Positions 26,518 through 34,690 of a stretch of 43,905 nt of DNA are shown here, piece after piece. The DNA is from Akkermansiaceae bacterium (GTDB taxonomy: Bacteria; Verrucomicrobiota; Verrucomicrobiia; Verrucomicrobiales; Akkermansiaceae), in the NCBI GenBank assembly GCA_015062045.1, contig SUVJ01000012.1, positions 1-43,905 on the forward strand, read 5' to 3'. The first letter of the stretch is position 1. Every line of letters starts with the position of its first letter. The translations under genes and the position numbers were made by a program. Under the pieces are notes generated by a model. That model ran no database searches, had not been told where the DNA came from, and saw only the letters and a list, made by a program, of their open reading frames with translations.

Positions 26518-28383
26518 GTGCAACCCATTTGCCCCCATTGCAGCTCACCCATACACAACGGTGCAGAAGACCAGTGCCCCGTGTGTGGCTACAGCATGCA
26601 CCGGGCAGATGCGATTTTCGGCGCCAATGAGGTAGAGTTTACACGCGTGGTGGATGCCGCCGGGGCCCTCACCCACAAGGAGCGTATGGAGCTGATACGC
26701 TACCTCAATGAGTTGGAGCGCAAGTTATCCCCCATTGCCCTGGGGGTTTACATAACGGACCACGGCCAGCTCTCCAACTTTCGTCACCACGCGCATTGGA
26801 TTCTGAACCACGCGCGCATTCATGCCCCCTCCTTCGGCAAACGCCAACAAAAGAAAACCGCCAAAAGAGAGGAGGGCACCATTGTGGAGCTCAGTGCCGA
26901 GGAGCGCCGCATGCGGGCGCAGGAAAAACCCGCGGGGCTTTTCCGGAGATTCGCCACCTACCTCAAAGATAAGTTCAGCCCCTATGCAGACCCCGTGCAG
27001 CAGGAGTGGATGCTCATCTTGGTGCTGGATGTTCAGCTGGAGATTGCCTGTTTCTCTTGGGGCTACATGCTGGACCCCTACATCAACCCCGATACCATCA
27101 ACTCCGGCATTGTGAAATGCCGACTCCTGTTCCGCGAGCGCGCCATGGTGCAGGCCCTCAAAAAGGTGATGAAGTCTACGGTATACAAAATTGCCAAAGA
27201 CAACAACCTGAGCACACTGTTCGGGGGCATCAAATCCGCCTTTACCGGGCGCAAGGCCCTAGCCGCCGCCGCAGGGGTATCTATGGCATGTGCCCCCCAA
27301 CAAAGCATGGCAGAGCCCGTGTTTGAAAATGACGACTATGCCGAGATTGTGGAAGTTGCCCCGGCCACACCCACACCGCAGCAGCCGGCTCCGCAACCCA
27401 CCGCCACGGCACCTGCCACCACCGCGCGAGGCAGTGCGGCAGCTTACACAGACCCACCGCGTTGGGCCCCCTCAGATTACGAGCTGCTCATGCAGCGTAA
27501 AATCAACGCCGGCTACAACATGCTGATACCCGGCGGGCAAGAGACAACACCCGCCCCCCTGCCCTCGGCCTCCACCCGCCAAGGGGCCTTCGAAGAAAGC
27601 GATACCGAGGTGCGTGGCCGTTATACGGAGGAGTACCGCCCCCGCCCCGGCCGCAGTGTACCACCCCTGAACGACCCGCAGAAAATTTTAACGGATGTGG
27701 AGCGCAATGACGCACGCTACCTGCTGCAAAACCTCAATGCACACTGCCCGTTCAGCATCTATGTATGCATTTACAAAGCCGGGCAAACCGTGCCGCAAGA
27801 GCTCACCGCACCCACCCTCATTCACTCCATTGCCGGGGTGGATGAATATGCGGTTCTCATTCAATACGGCATGGGTGACAACGCCACGGTGGACCTGGGG
27901 TACAAGTCCATTGACATTACAGATGAGCAACGCCACCAATTTTTACTGCAAACACAAGAAAAAATACAAGCCGCAGGCGGTGGTATAGAGGGCCTGCTGG
28001 CTGCCATGCAATGCGTCAAAGAGCAGATACTTCCACTGGCAGACACCTTTACCCCGCTCACTGCCGGCACCGGCTACAAGCTCAGCAAAGTTTTAGAGGA
28101 AGGCGTGGGTGAAGCCCCGGCGGAGGAAAAAGAAAAATCCCCGCAAGAGCAGATAATGGAGTTCTTCTCTGTTCCTGGCAGAATCACCCTGGCCATCATT
28201 GCCGGTGTTGTGGCGCTTATCAGCACCCTAGGCGGCATTTGGGTATACCGCCAATTAGGCAAAAGCACCTTAAAAGAAACGCGCCCGGACTACCGCTTGG
28301 CCTCCCGCTACGGCGCAGGTGTATCCCGCCATGTGCGCTACCTGGAGGGTCAGGAAGCAGAAAAAGCCAAGACGATTTTCTGA
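26518..28383 (+). CDS. Zinc-ribbon membrane protein with two TPM-like domains
   Basis: A 621-residue protein starting at GTG. Cys5, Cys8, Cys20 and Cys23 form an N-terminal zinc ribbon. Residues about 40-80 (VVDAAGALTHKERMELIRYL) and 165-235 together resemble a TPM domain split by a basic linker. A hydrophobic segment near 240-260 and a Pro/Ala/Thr-rich linker lead to a second TPM-like region (about 385-510). A membrane helix near 558-578 is followed by a basic cytoplasmic tail. TPM proteins have been linked to photosystem repair, phosphatase activity and envelope stress, so the role here is open. The gene follows leuB by 24 bp. Confidence 0.6.
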   Translation: MQPICPHCSSPIHNGAEDQCPVCGYSMHRADAIFGANEVEFTRVVDAAGALTHKERMELIRYLNELERKLSPIALGVYITDHGQLSNFRHHAHWILNHARIHAPSFGKRQQKKTAKREEGTIVELSAEERRMRAQEKPAGLFRRFATYLKDKFSPYADPVQQEWMLILVLDVQLEIACFSWGYMLDPYINPDTINSGIVKCRLLFRERAMVQALKKVMKSTVYKIAKDNNLSTLFGGIKSAFTGRKALAAAAGVSMACAPQQSMAEPVFENDDYAEIVEVAPATPTPQQPAPQPTATAPATTARGSAAAYTDPPRWAPSDYELLMQRKINAGYNMLIPGGQETTPAPLPSASTRQGAFEESDTEVRGRYTEEYRPRPGRSVPPLNDPQKILTDVERNDARYLLQNLNAHCPFSIYVCIYKAGQTVPQELTAPTLIHSIAGVDEYAVLIQYGMGDNATVDLGYKSIDITDEQRHQFLLQTQEKIQAAGGGIEGLLAAMQCVKEQILPLADTFTPLTAGTGYKLSKVLEEGVGEAPAEEKEKSPQEQIMEFFSVPGRITLAIIAGVVALISTLGGIWVYRQLGKSTLKETRPDYRLASRYGAGVSRHVRYLEGQEAEKAKTIF

Positions 28384-28425
28384 TTTTTTCGCGTGGGAAT
28401 AATTTTACTGTACGATAACTTACGT

Positions 28426-29403
28426 ATGAAGGCTCAATTGTTTTTATTTCTTACCTTGTGCATGCCAAACATTGTATGCGCAGATGCTTCTCACAGAAGA
28501 ACATCAGTAAACAACACCCCACAAATACAGAACAAACAAGGGGACACGTTGCATGCTGAAGGTTATTATCAACAAGCAGAACGATACAGGACAGGCGTAA
28601 ATTGTCAACAGGATTTTGATAAAGCGTATCGTTTATACAAACAAGCTGCCGATTTAAATTATACGCCGGCCATACATGCCCTTGCTATGTGTCATCTGCA
28701 AGGAATTGGCACACCCTGTAATCCTCCCGAATTTCTGAGGTTAATTGAAATTTCAGCACGAAGAGGATACGGAAAATCTATTTCATGCCTTCTGGCTGCT
28801 CATAATGGAGATACACCTTATTTCCCTAAAAATAAAGAGAAGTACGAAGAGTGGTTTAAATATGGTGCTAATCTGCGTATACCGGAGTTTATGTACGAAT
28901 ATGGAGGATATTTGTTGAATTCTCAAGTCAATGAGACAATACGTAACGACGATATTTTCAATGAAGGCCTTTCTTGGATAACACTAGCAGCTAATCAGGG
29001 GCTTCCGCAAGCTCAAAACGAACTGGGAAGATTGGCGCTATACGGTATAGGGCGAGATGTTGATGGTGAAGAAGCAATTAAATGGCTCACATTAGCCGCG
29101 GAACAAGGTTTGGCCGTTTCACAACGTCATATGGGGATTTGTTATACATTGGGTATAGGGGTGGAACAAAATTTTGAGACCGCTTTTATGTGGTTTACAA
29201 AAGCCGCAAATGGAGGTGACGCTTATGCTCAAATGTGGTTGGCGCTCGCATATTACAATGGGGAAGGAACGGAACAAAACCTAACGGAAGCATATAAGTG
29301 GGCTCACAAATCTGCGGCTCAGGGACGTGAAGATGCCAAAGCTCTACTGCAAAAAATCAACTGTAACATTGCTTCACCGGACACAGAGAGTCTCAACAAA
29401 TAA
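28426..29403 (+). CDS. Secreted Sel1-repeat protein
   Basis: A 325-residue protein with a signal peptide (MKAQLFLFLTLCMPNIVCAD) and a run of Sel1-like repeats, short helical pairs of about 36 residues. Clear units include YRLYKQAADLNYTPAIHALA, AIKWLTLAAEQGLAVSQRHM and AFMWFTKAANGGDAYAQMWL. Such proteins act as adaptor scaffolds, often in signalling or host interaction, but no partner is visible here. The gene is markedly more AT-rich than leuB and the TPM gene, and it opens a patch that ends in an IS remnant, so it was probably acquired. The start is set by the signal peptide. Confidence 0.82.
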   Translation: MKAQLFLFLTLCMPNIVCADASHRRTSVNNTPQIQNKQGDTLHAEGYYQQAERYRTGVNCQQDFDKAYRLYKQAADLNYTPAIHALAMCHLQGIGTPCNPPEFLRLIEISARRGYGKSISCLLAAHNGDTPYFPKNKEKYEEWFKYGANLRIPEFMYEYGGYLLNSQVNETIRNDDIFNEGLSWITLAANQGLPQAQNELGRLALYGIGRDVDGEEAIKWLTLAAEQGLAVSQRHMGICYTLGIGVEQNFETAFMWFTKAANGGDAYAQMWLALAYYNGEGTEQNLTEAYKWAHKSAAQGREDAKALLQKINCNIASPDTESLNK

Positions 29404-29664
29404 TTTTGATAAAGAACAACTAATGAACAATGACTTAATTCCTGTTCAACAATTTTGTGTGTTATCGAAGACTATATTCTATATCAAAAGAAAAGCTTCT
29501 GAATGCAATTTCTAAAGATAAAGACTTTATTTCCGGGGTCCCAACAAGCCTCAAAATTTTAAGCTAGAAAACCTCTCTACAATACACTACAAAGCACCCG
29601 TGCACTTCGGACAAAAACAGAAAGTGGGGAGCCTGCTTATAAAAAACTACTTGCAGATACACAT
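29404..29664. other. AT-rich gap, no gene supported
   Basis: 261 bp between the Sel1 gene and the lipoprotein gene. Short open stretches exist but none has a convincing start or family. Text such as EPAYKKLLADTH just before 29665 could be the decayed end of an older gene. Confidence 0.4.
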
Positions 29665-30306
29665 ATGAAAACTTTAATACTTCTTTTTATAGTATCAATC
29701 TTAATGTCGTCATGTAGAGTCGTTTGGATTGACTTATCTTCACCAATAAGAACAATAGGTCATCAGGAATACATCCTGGTTAACAGTAGTGATAGAAATC
29801 TACCAATACACAAACTTGATAATAAATACTATATAAGACTTCCCTTCTATTGCATAGATCGTGAAACTAGCAAGGTTTGCATAAGCTCTCCCCAGCCGTC
29901 TACAGAAGGTTCCAATTGGCAATGTTTTCCGAAATCTCCCATCACCCTTCCGAGCAACAAAGAAGATGTCTTCTTTTTTTACCCGCTTAAAGGAATTCCT
30001 GATATTTCCGGCCATACAATACGTATAGCTCCAAAACACTCAGTCCTTACAAGCAATTATTTCACCAATTCTACTCCTGTTGCCTATTTGGGAGATAGAG
30101 AACTTAGTGGTAATATTGAACCTCAACACCAGTATTCAACAGCCGGCTACTGTATGTATCCATTGTCTTGCATACTATACTGTTCTGATGTTGCGCTATC
30201 TGTGGTTGCAACCTGTGCATTATCTCCCATTATCAGTATTGTATATGATTTACCAAATTCTATACAGCAACAAACTTCTTCGAAACAGCAGGGGGGAGCA
30301 AATTAA
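29665..30306 (+). CDS. Lipoprotein, unknown function
   Basis: A 213-residue protein with a lipoprotein signal: hydrophobic MKTLILLFIVSILMSSC, with Cys17 in lipobox MSSC. The rest is predicted beta-rich and has a hydrophobic stretch near 170-195 (CILYCSDVALSVVATCALSP). No family was recognised. It is AT-rich like the Sel1 gene and lies next to transposon debris, so it probably belongs to the same accessory patch. Confidence 0.65.
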   Translation: MKTLILLFIVSILMSSCRVVWIDLSSPIRTIGHQEYILVNSSDRNLPIHKLDNKYYIRLPFYCIDRETSKVCISSPQPSTEGSNWQCFPKSPITLPSNKEDVFFFYPLKGIPDISGHTIRIAPKHSVLTSNYFTNSTPVAYLGDRELSGNIEPQHQYSTAGYCMYPLSCILYCSDVALSVVATCALSPIISIVYDLPNSIQQQTSSKQQGGAN

Positions 30307-30315
30307 TTTTTAGTG

Positions 30316-30477
30316 ATGAATCTATTTGTATATCAACACGTGGGAACACAAGTAAAGGCATACTTGGCGACAAAGAACAACCGATTTGAATTTGTATATA
30401 CCCCTAAGCATGGTTCGTGGTTGAATCTGATTGATAATTTGGGGACCTCTGAAAACTCGACAAATGGCAATTTGTAG
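30316..30477 (+). pseudogene. IS630-type transposase remnant
   Basis: A 53-codon fragment whose translation contains VKAYLATKNNRFEFVYTPKHGSWLNLI in two contiguous parts, the hallmark C-terminal region of IS630-family DDE transposases, around the last acidic catalytic residue (here Asp after LI). The 5' two thirds and the 3' end are missing. The reading frame passes directly into the end of the MITE-like element at 30436, so that insertion has probably cut the gene. Confidence 0.75.
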
Positions 30478-30767
30478 GGGATACAGCCTCGCAGCGATAG
30501 CTGCGCTGACTTTTTTATTTTAGAATAATGGCGGCTATGCCGCAGGTAAATACAACTTATTGCCCGCCGGAGCGGGCAGTGAGATTTGCCCTGCGGGCAA
30601 GTGAGATTCGCACAGATGTGCGAGTGATATTACCCCTGCGGGGTAGTGATATTGAAGGGCGCTTGCCCTTCAGTGCTAGGCCTATAACTACCAATTTGTA
30701 GGGGCGCCGGAGATCCGTAGGATGCAAGATAAATAGTTTTTGTTGAGTTTTTAGAGATGCCCAATTT
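30436..30767. mobile_element. MITE-like element carrying hairpin array C
   Basis: A non-coding element of about 330 bp. Its ends are imperfect inverted repeats: GGGGACCTCTGAAAACTCG on the left (from 30441), and on the right (30742-30767) a sequence whose complement reads GGGCATCTCTAAAAACTCA; about 17 of 21 core positions match. Inside, the 12-mer AATTTGTAGGGG occurs twice in the same direction (30469-30480 and 30693-30704) around a hairpin array. It interrupts an IS630-type transposase remnant. A matching left end is found at 43771. No transposase gene of its own is present. Confidence 0.65.
30561..30672. repeat. Hairpin-linker array C
   Basis: Five consecutive hairpins with four 7-nt linkers: GTGAGAT (30579, 30601) and GTGATAT (30624, 30646). 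The hairpins differ in sequence, for example TGCCCGC-CGGA-GCGGGCA and TCGCACA-GA-TGTGCGA, and are 14-20 nt long. The linkers are the reverse complement of ATCTCAC and ATATCAC, so this array has the opposite orientation to array A. Confidence 0.85.
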
Positions 30768-30834
30768 AAGATTCAGCATCTGCGGGACGAGGCAAACAAA
30801 ACTTTGACTTTACTCTAATTTGCAAGGTTTCACG

Positions 30835-30863
30835 TTGACAAATGCAAAAAAGTTCTATATAAT
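30835..30863 (+). promoter_or_regulatory. Consensus sigma-70 promoter with leaderless start
   Basis: Perfect TTGACA (30835-30840), a 17-bp spacer and perfect TATAAT (30858-30863). Only 9 nt separate it from the ATG at 30873, so transcription should start at or within 3 nt of the start codon. Confidence 0.85.
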
Positions 30864-30872
30864 ACGTGAACT

Positions 30873-33038
30873 ATGGCAAAGGTTAGAATCACCGGCTTAG
30901 AAAATCTTCAGACAGCACCGTCGCTCTATTTACCGAACAGAGTGGACGCAGTGGTATTACCCGAGTTGGAGCGTCTGCTCGGCGGCATTGATAATGTGGC
31001 CTATATGGTGGAGGAGGTACTTGCACCGGAGGAAGATGTAAAGCGTTTTCTCAAGAAGCGCCACGTTGTAAGCTTCAATTTCCGCAAGGCCAATGTCAAG
31101 AGCTTGCGTGAGCAATTGCTCAACCAAATGGCAGAGGGTAGGGATGTAGTGTTTGTACCGGGGCGCCCCAACAGCATTATGGGCTGCACATCAGACGTGC
31201 CCATGCCTTTCATGATGCAGCTGGCGGCCTTGCACATATCCCCCGTGCCTGTATTTGTGGGGCATTATCGGGAGAATATCTTACGCGCGTTTACCTCAGA
31301 CAAAACGTATGAATGGATAGCCCTGAGCATACTGCCCAAGCTCAGCCCGGGGCCGTTAACCGGCGAGCGCGTGCTGGAGGCATGGATGGAGGCATCTGCC
31401 ACGGAATACGAGCGCAACCCCATTTTGGACTTCTCACTGGCACGGTTGCTGGTGGAGGGCATGCGCCGCAACGGCAAGGTGGAGGTTATTGACGGCTTGG
31501 ATGGCTCTTCCCTGCCGTTTTACAAAGTGTTGGGGGTATCCATGGCGTTATCCAGAGAGCTCAAAAAGATGGTCACAGAGCCGCGTTTGGGTATCATTCT
31601 GCCGCCGGGTAAGGGCGGGCTTATTGCCAACTATGCCTGTATTTTGGCCGGCATTGTGCCCGTCAACATCAACTACACGTCATCTGAGCCGGCCTTTAAG
31701 AGCATAGTACGCCAGAGCGGGCTTAAGCACTTTATCTCTGCCCGCGCTTTCATGAGCAAGTTGCCGCAGTTCCCCTGGCCACAGGGGGATGCCATTATTC
31801 ACTTAGATAAAACCCTCAAGGGAATCGGCATGCCCAAAATTGCCGGTTGGGTGGCCTTTGCCCGCTTTGCCCCCATGAGCGTGGTGAGCATGACATTTAA
31901 CCTGGATGCCCGCAAGGGGGATGACGAGGCCGCACTGCTCTTTACCTCCGGCTCCAGCGGGGAGCCCAAAGGCGTGGCCTTTACCCACCGCATGGTCATT
32001 GCTAACATGACCCAAATACTCAGCAAAGCCTCCTTGGCACCGGGTAGCAAGTTCTTGTGCAGCTTGCCCATTTTCCACAGTTTCGGGCTTACCATCAGCA
32101 CCTTGTTGCCGCCCATTTATGGGTTTGGCATGGTTACCTACCCCTCCCCGTTGGAGGCCAAAAAGCTCAATGAACTCATTGAGCAACACAAGTGTGCCCT
32201 GGTTGTTACCACCCCCACATTTGCCCGCAGCATGCTGCGCCGCGCAGGTGCCCACACATACGACTCCGTGCAGCTCTTTGTTGTAGGGGCAGAAAAACTG
32301 CAAACAACCGTCGCAGAGGAATTTAAAGAGAAATGCAACGTCACCCTGCTGGAGGGCTACGGCCTTACGGAAACCGCGCCCGTTTGCGGCGTTAACCTGC
32401 AAGAGACCGGCCCCACCCCGCAACAACCGTACTTTGTGCCGGGCTACAAGTTCGGCAGCATCGGGCAGGTGTTGCCCGGCTTGGCGGTGCGTATTACCGA
32501 CCCCGATGACGACAACGTGCGCCTTACCCTCAACGAGCAAGGCATGATTTGGCTCAAAGGCGCCAACGTTTTCAAAGGCTACATTGGCAGAGACGACCTC
32601 AACGAGGGTATTTTCCGCGATGGCTGGTTCAAGACGGGAGACTTGGGCAAGGTGGACCTCAACGGCATACTCACCTTGGGCGGGCGGCGCTCCCGATTCT
32701 CGAAAGTGGGTGGGGAGATGGTACCGCACGAGGTGGTGGAAAACGCCATAGAAGACTTTGTACCCCACCCGGAGGGCTTTACCGGCCGCGCCGTGGCTGT
32801 GGTAGGCGTGCCCGATGCCCAGAAGGGCGAGGCCCTGGTACTGCTCTCCTGCGTGCACACCTCTCAGCTGACACAAGCGTTGGATGAGATACGCAGCCAC
32901 TTGGTAGAGCAAGGCCTGCCCCGCTTGTGGTGCCCGCGTGAGATTATCCCCGTAGAAACCATACCTGCCCTGCCCACCGGCAAGATGGACCTGCGCGGCT
33001 GCCAAATGCTGGCTAACGAAGCCCTGGGAATCCACTAA
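30873..33038 (+). CDS. Acyl-AMP ligase with degenerate acyltransferase-like N terminus
   Basis: A 721-residue protein of the ANL superfamily, close in layout to Aas (2-acylglycerophosphoethanolamine acyltransferase/acyl-ACP synthetase). The ligase half is complete: P-loop LLFTSGSSGEPKGVAF at about 355, EGYGLTETAPV, GWFKTGDLG and PTGKMDLRG with the catalytic Lys near the C terminus. The first 200 residues look like a PlsC-type acyltransferase, but the expected HX4D motif is absent (PNRVDAVVL, with Arg in place of His), and the EGR motif reads PGR. It should activate a fatty acid; the acyltransferase step is doubtful. A consensus promoter lies just upstream. Confidence 0.8.
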   Translation: MAKVRITGLENLQTAPSLYLPNRVDAVVLPELERLLGGIDNVAYMVEEVLAPEEDVKRFLKKRHVVSFNFRKANVKSLREQLLNQMAEGRDVVFVPGRPNSIMGCTSDVPMPFMMQLAALHISPVPVFVGHYRENILRAFTSDKTYEWIALSILPKLSPGPLTGERVLEAWMEASATEYERNPILDFSLARLLVEGMRRNGKVEVIDGLDGSSLPFYKVLGVSMALSRELKKMVTEPRLGIILPPGKGGLIANYACILAGIVPVNINYTSSEPAFKSIVRQSGLKHFISARAFMSKLPQFPWPQGDAIIHLDKTLKGIGMPKIAGWVAFARFAPMSVVSMTFNLDARKGDDEAALLFTSGSSGEPKGVAFTHRMVIANMTQILSKASLAPGSKFLCSLPIFHSFGLTISTLLPPIYGFGMVTYPSPLEAKKLNELIEQHKCALVVTTPTFARSMLRRAGAHTYDSVQLFVVGAEKLQTTVAEEFKEKCNVTLLEGYGLTETAPVCGVNLQETGPTPQQPYFVPGYKFGSIGQVLPGLAVRITDPDDDNVRLTLNEQGMIWLKGANVFKGYIGRDDLNEGIFRDGWFKTGDLGKVDLNGILTLGGRRSRFSKVGGEMVPHEVVENAIEDFVPHPEGFTGRAVAVVGVPDAQKGEALVLLSCVHTSQLTQALDEIRSHLVEQGLPRLWCPREIIPVETIPALPTGKMDLRGCQMLANEALGIH

Positions 33039-33055
33039 TTTACACACGCACCAAC

Positions 33056-33643
33056 ATGAAAACAGCCGGAGTCATTCGCAGCATTATCCCTTGCATAGCT
33101 GTTTTGTGCGCCGCCTGTACAGAGCAGCCGCAGGTACCTGCGGTTGCCCAGCCGGAGCGTGCCCAAAATGTAAGCCTCAGCGGTGTGGAAAACCTGCACC
33201 GCGTGAGTGCAGACCTGTACCGCAGCGGCCAGCCGGATGCAGAAGGATTCACCGCCCTGGAGCAATTAGGCATACGCAGTGTGCTCAACCTGAGAGAATA
33301 CCACAAAGACACCCGCAAAGCCCGCCACACCGGGCTGCACCTTATGGCATACCCCGTGGCTGCCGGCCAAGTGACGGCGGGGGATGTAGAGAACTGCCTG
33401 CGCCTGCTGCAACAAGCCCCCAAGCCCGCCTTGGTACACTGCTGGCATGGATCCGACCGCACGGGCATTGTGGTGGCGGCATACCGCATTATCTACCAAG
33501 GCTGGAGCGTGGAGGAGGCTGAAAAAGAGTTCAGGGATGACACCTACGGCCACCATGAGTTCTGGTACGGCAACTTGGTGCAACTGCTCCGCCAAACAGA
33601 TTGGCAGGCCATGAAACAACGCCTGCTCAAAACTGAAAATTAA
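33056..33643 (+). CDS. Lipoprotein tyrosine/dual-specificity phosphatase
   Basis: A 195-residue protein with a lipoprotein signal (lipobox CAAC, Cys21) and a cysteine phosphatase domain. The active-site loop is HCWHGSDRTG, with Cys129 as nucleophile and Arg135 binding phosphate. The upstream motif LYRSGQPDAEGF is typical of the DSP/PTP-like group also found in secreted phosphatases. It would act on a phosphorylated protein, sugar or inositol outside the cytoplasm. It starts 17 bp after the acyl-AMP ligase gene and is probably co-transcribed with it. The substrate cannot be inferred. Confidence 0.85.
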   Translation: MKTAGVIRSIIPCIAVLCAACTEQPQVPAVAQPERAQNVSLSGVENLHRVSADLYRSGQPDAEGFTALEQLGIRSVLNLREYHKDTRKARHTGLHLMAYPVAAGQVTAGDVENCLRLLQQAPKPALVHCWHGSDRTGIVVAAYRIIYQGWSVEEAEKEFRDDTYGHHEFWYGNLVQLLRQTDWQAMKQRLLKTEN

Positions 33644-33689
33644 TCTGCCTGTTGAACCACTTTTGACACATTTCCCCGGTCAATGGGGT

Positions 33690-34025
33690 ATTCGGCAGGT
33701 GCATGCTCCTATCATGTTCGCCCTCAAGGGCGAACTATCATGCCCCGCTATCATGTGCAACTATCATGCGAACCGTAGGTGAGCTATCATGCAAGGAGCA
33801 TAGCGACGCGCAGTAAACAATCCTCCCCACTTCCACTGAGCCTGCGCAGCAGGCTCAATCTCACTGTTGCGCCTCGGCGCAACAATCTCACTTGAGCTTC
33901 CGCTCAAATCTCACTGCGGCGCAGCCGCAATCTCACTTCGCCCCGCATGGGGCGAACCATCAACGCCGTCAGGCGTTCTTCATGGCGGGCTCCCGCCCGC
34001 CGAATTGACGAGCCCCTTGAGGGGC
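33690..34025. repeat. Hairpin-linker array B, left part
   Basis: Positions 33758-34000 repeat 18782-19025 almost exactly, with the same hairpins and AATCTCACT linkers. Several of the differences are in loops: GCAT in array A becomes GCA in one unit, and the loop of the GGCGGGC unit changes. One stem, however, is degraded (GGAGCATAGCGACG). CTATCATG occurs four to five times at the left end. No coding sequence is supported. Confidence 0.85.
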
Positions 34026-34027
34026 GA

Positions 34028-34316
34028 CAGCCAATAGGCAGGCGCGTTCCGTCTTCGGGCTGAGCCCTACGCCGTGACAAAGAAGCGCCTGATAACTAAC
34101 AAAATACAAATAGAACCCCGACTTCAGGAGGGGTGTCAGCAAAAGCGTGGCATACGTATTTACTTCTTCTCAAGGCAGACGTGTCGATGTATAACAAGCG
34201 GAATTTACAAAATCATACCTTATATTCTAAGCCTCGCTTCTGCTGCCACCCCGCCATTCGGCGGGGTTCAATGTGTTTTTTGAATAGCAGGGGCTTACGC
34301 CCCTGCCTATTGGCTG
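34028..34316. repeat. 289-bp segment with 15-bp perfect inverted ends
   Basis: CAGCCAATAGGCAGG (34028-34042) and its exact complement (34302-34316) bound this segment. The left 33 bp (34028-34060) are the inverted form of 19113-19145 in array A with one mismatch. The interior (about 34061-34295) is absent from array A and holds no recognisable gene. An inversion or hairpin-mediated insertion within a copy of the repeat explains this. Confidence 0.65.
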
Positions 34317-34484
34317 CCGCCCTCACGGGCTCTATTATTCTCCTCACTCGCGCGAGGTTCCCCCTCATGTTCGCCCGCAAGGGCGAGCTATCATGCAAGG
34401 AGCATAGCGACGCGCCGAAAAAAGGATTTTTGCCCTAGCTGCAAGTTGAAACCCAACTTAACTGTCACCCGTTACACGAGTTCC
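34300..34484. repeat. Long dispersed repeat block, copy 2
   Basis: The second copy of the 19129-19312 block, very similar across its length, again with a TTCGCCCGCAAGGGCGA hairpin and a CTATCATG linker. Confidence 0.8.
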
Positions 34485-34568
34485 CATCTGTTACCTATCG
34501 GTACGAGTGGTTTCACTCGCAGTCATCAATGACATAACGGAACCCGTGTAACGGGTGACAGTTCAGTT
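34455..34568. mobile_element. Internally deleted relative of the 19283 MITE-like element
   Basis: A 114-bp element with inverted ends of about 30 bp (34455-34484 and 34539-34568, two mismatches). Both ends match those of the 319-bp element in array A, but most of the interior is gone. The flanking sequence on both sides also resembles array A, so the whole region was copied and the element then shortened, or lengthened in the other copy. Confidence 0.65.
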
Positions 34569-34606
34569 ACGATCATCATGGTTACGCCATCCTTTTTACC
34601 ATTCTT

Positions 34607-34690
34607 CGATATTTGAACTGCCCTCACAAGGTGATATTACCCCTGCAGGGTAGTGATATTGAAGGGCTATCGCCCTACATTACTTAGGCC
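34607..34690. repeat. Right end of array B, overlapping the DUF167 gene
   Basis: Hairpin units with GTGATAT linkers (TACCCCTGCAGGGTA, GAAGGGCTATCGCCCT) match the right part of array C at 30624-30680. The last unit extends into the 3' end of the DUF167 coding sequence. Confidence 0.7.

Noticed and set aside
31803..33047. A 414-codon minus-strand reading frame opposite the acyl-AMP ligase gene
   Set aside because: It mirrors a gene with clear catalytic motifs, and its translation shows no family features.
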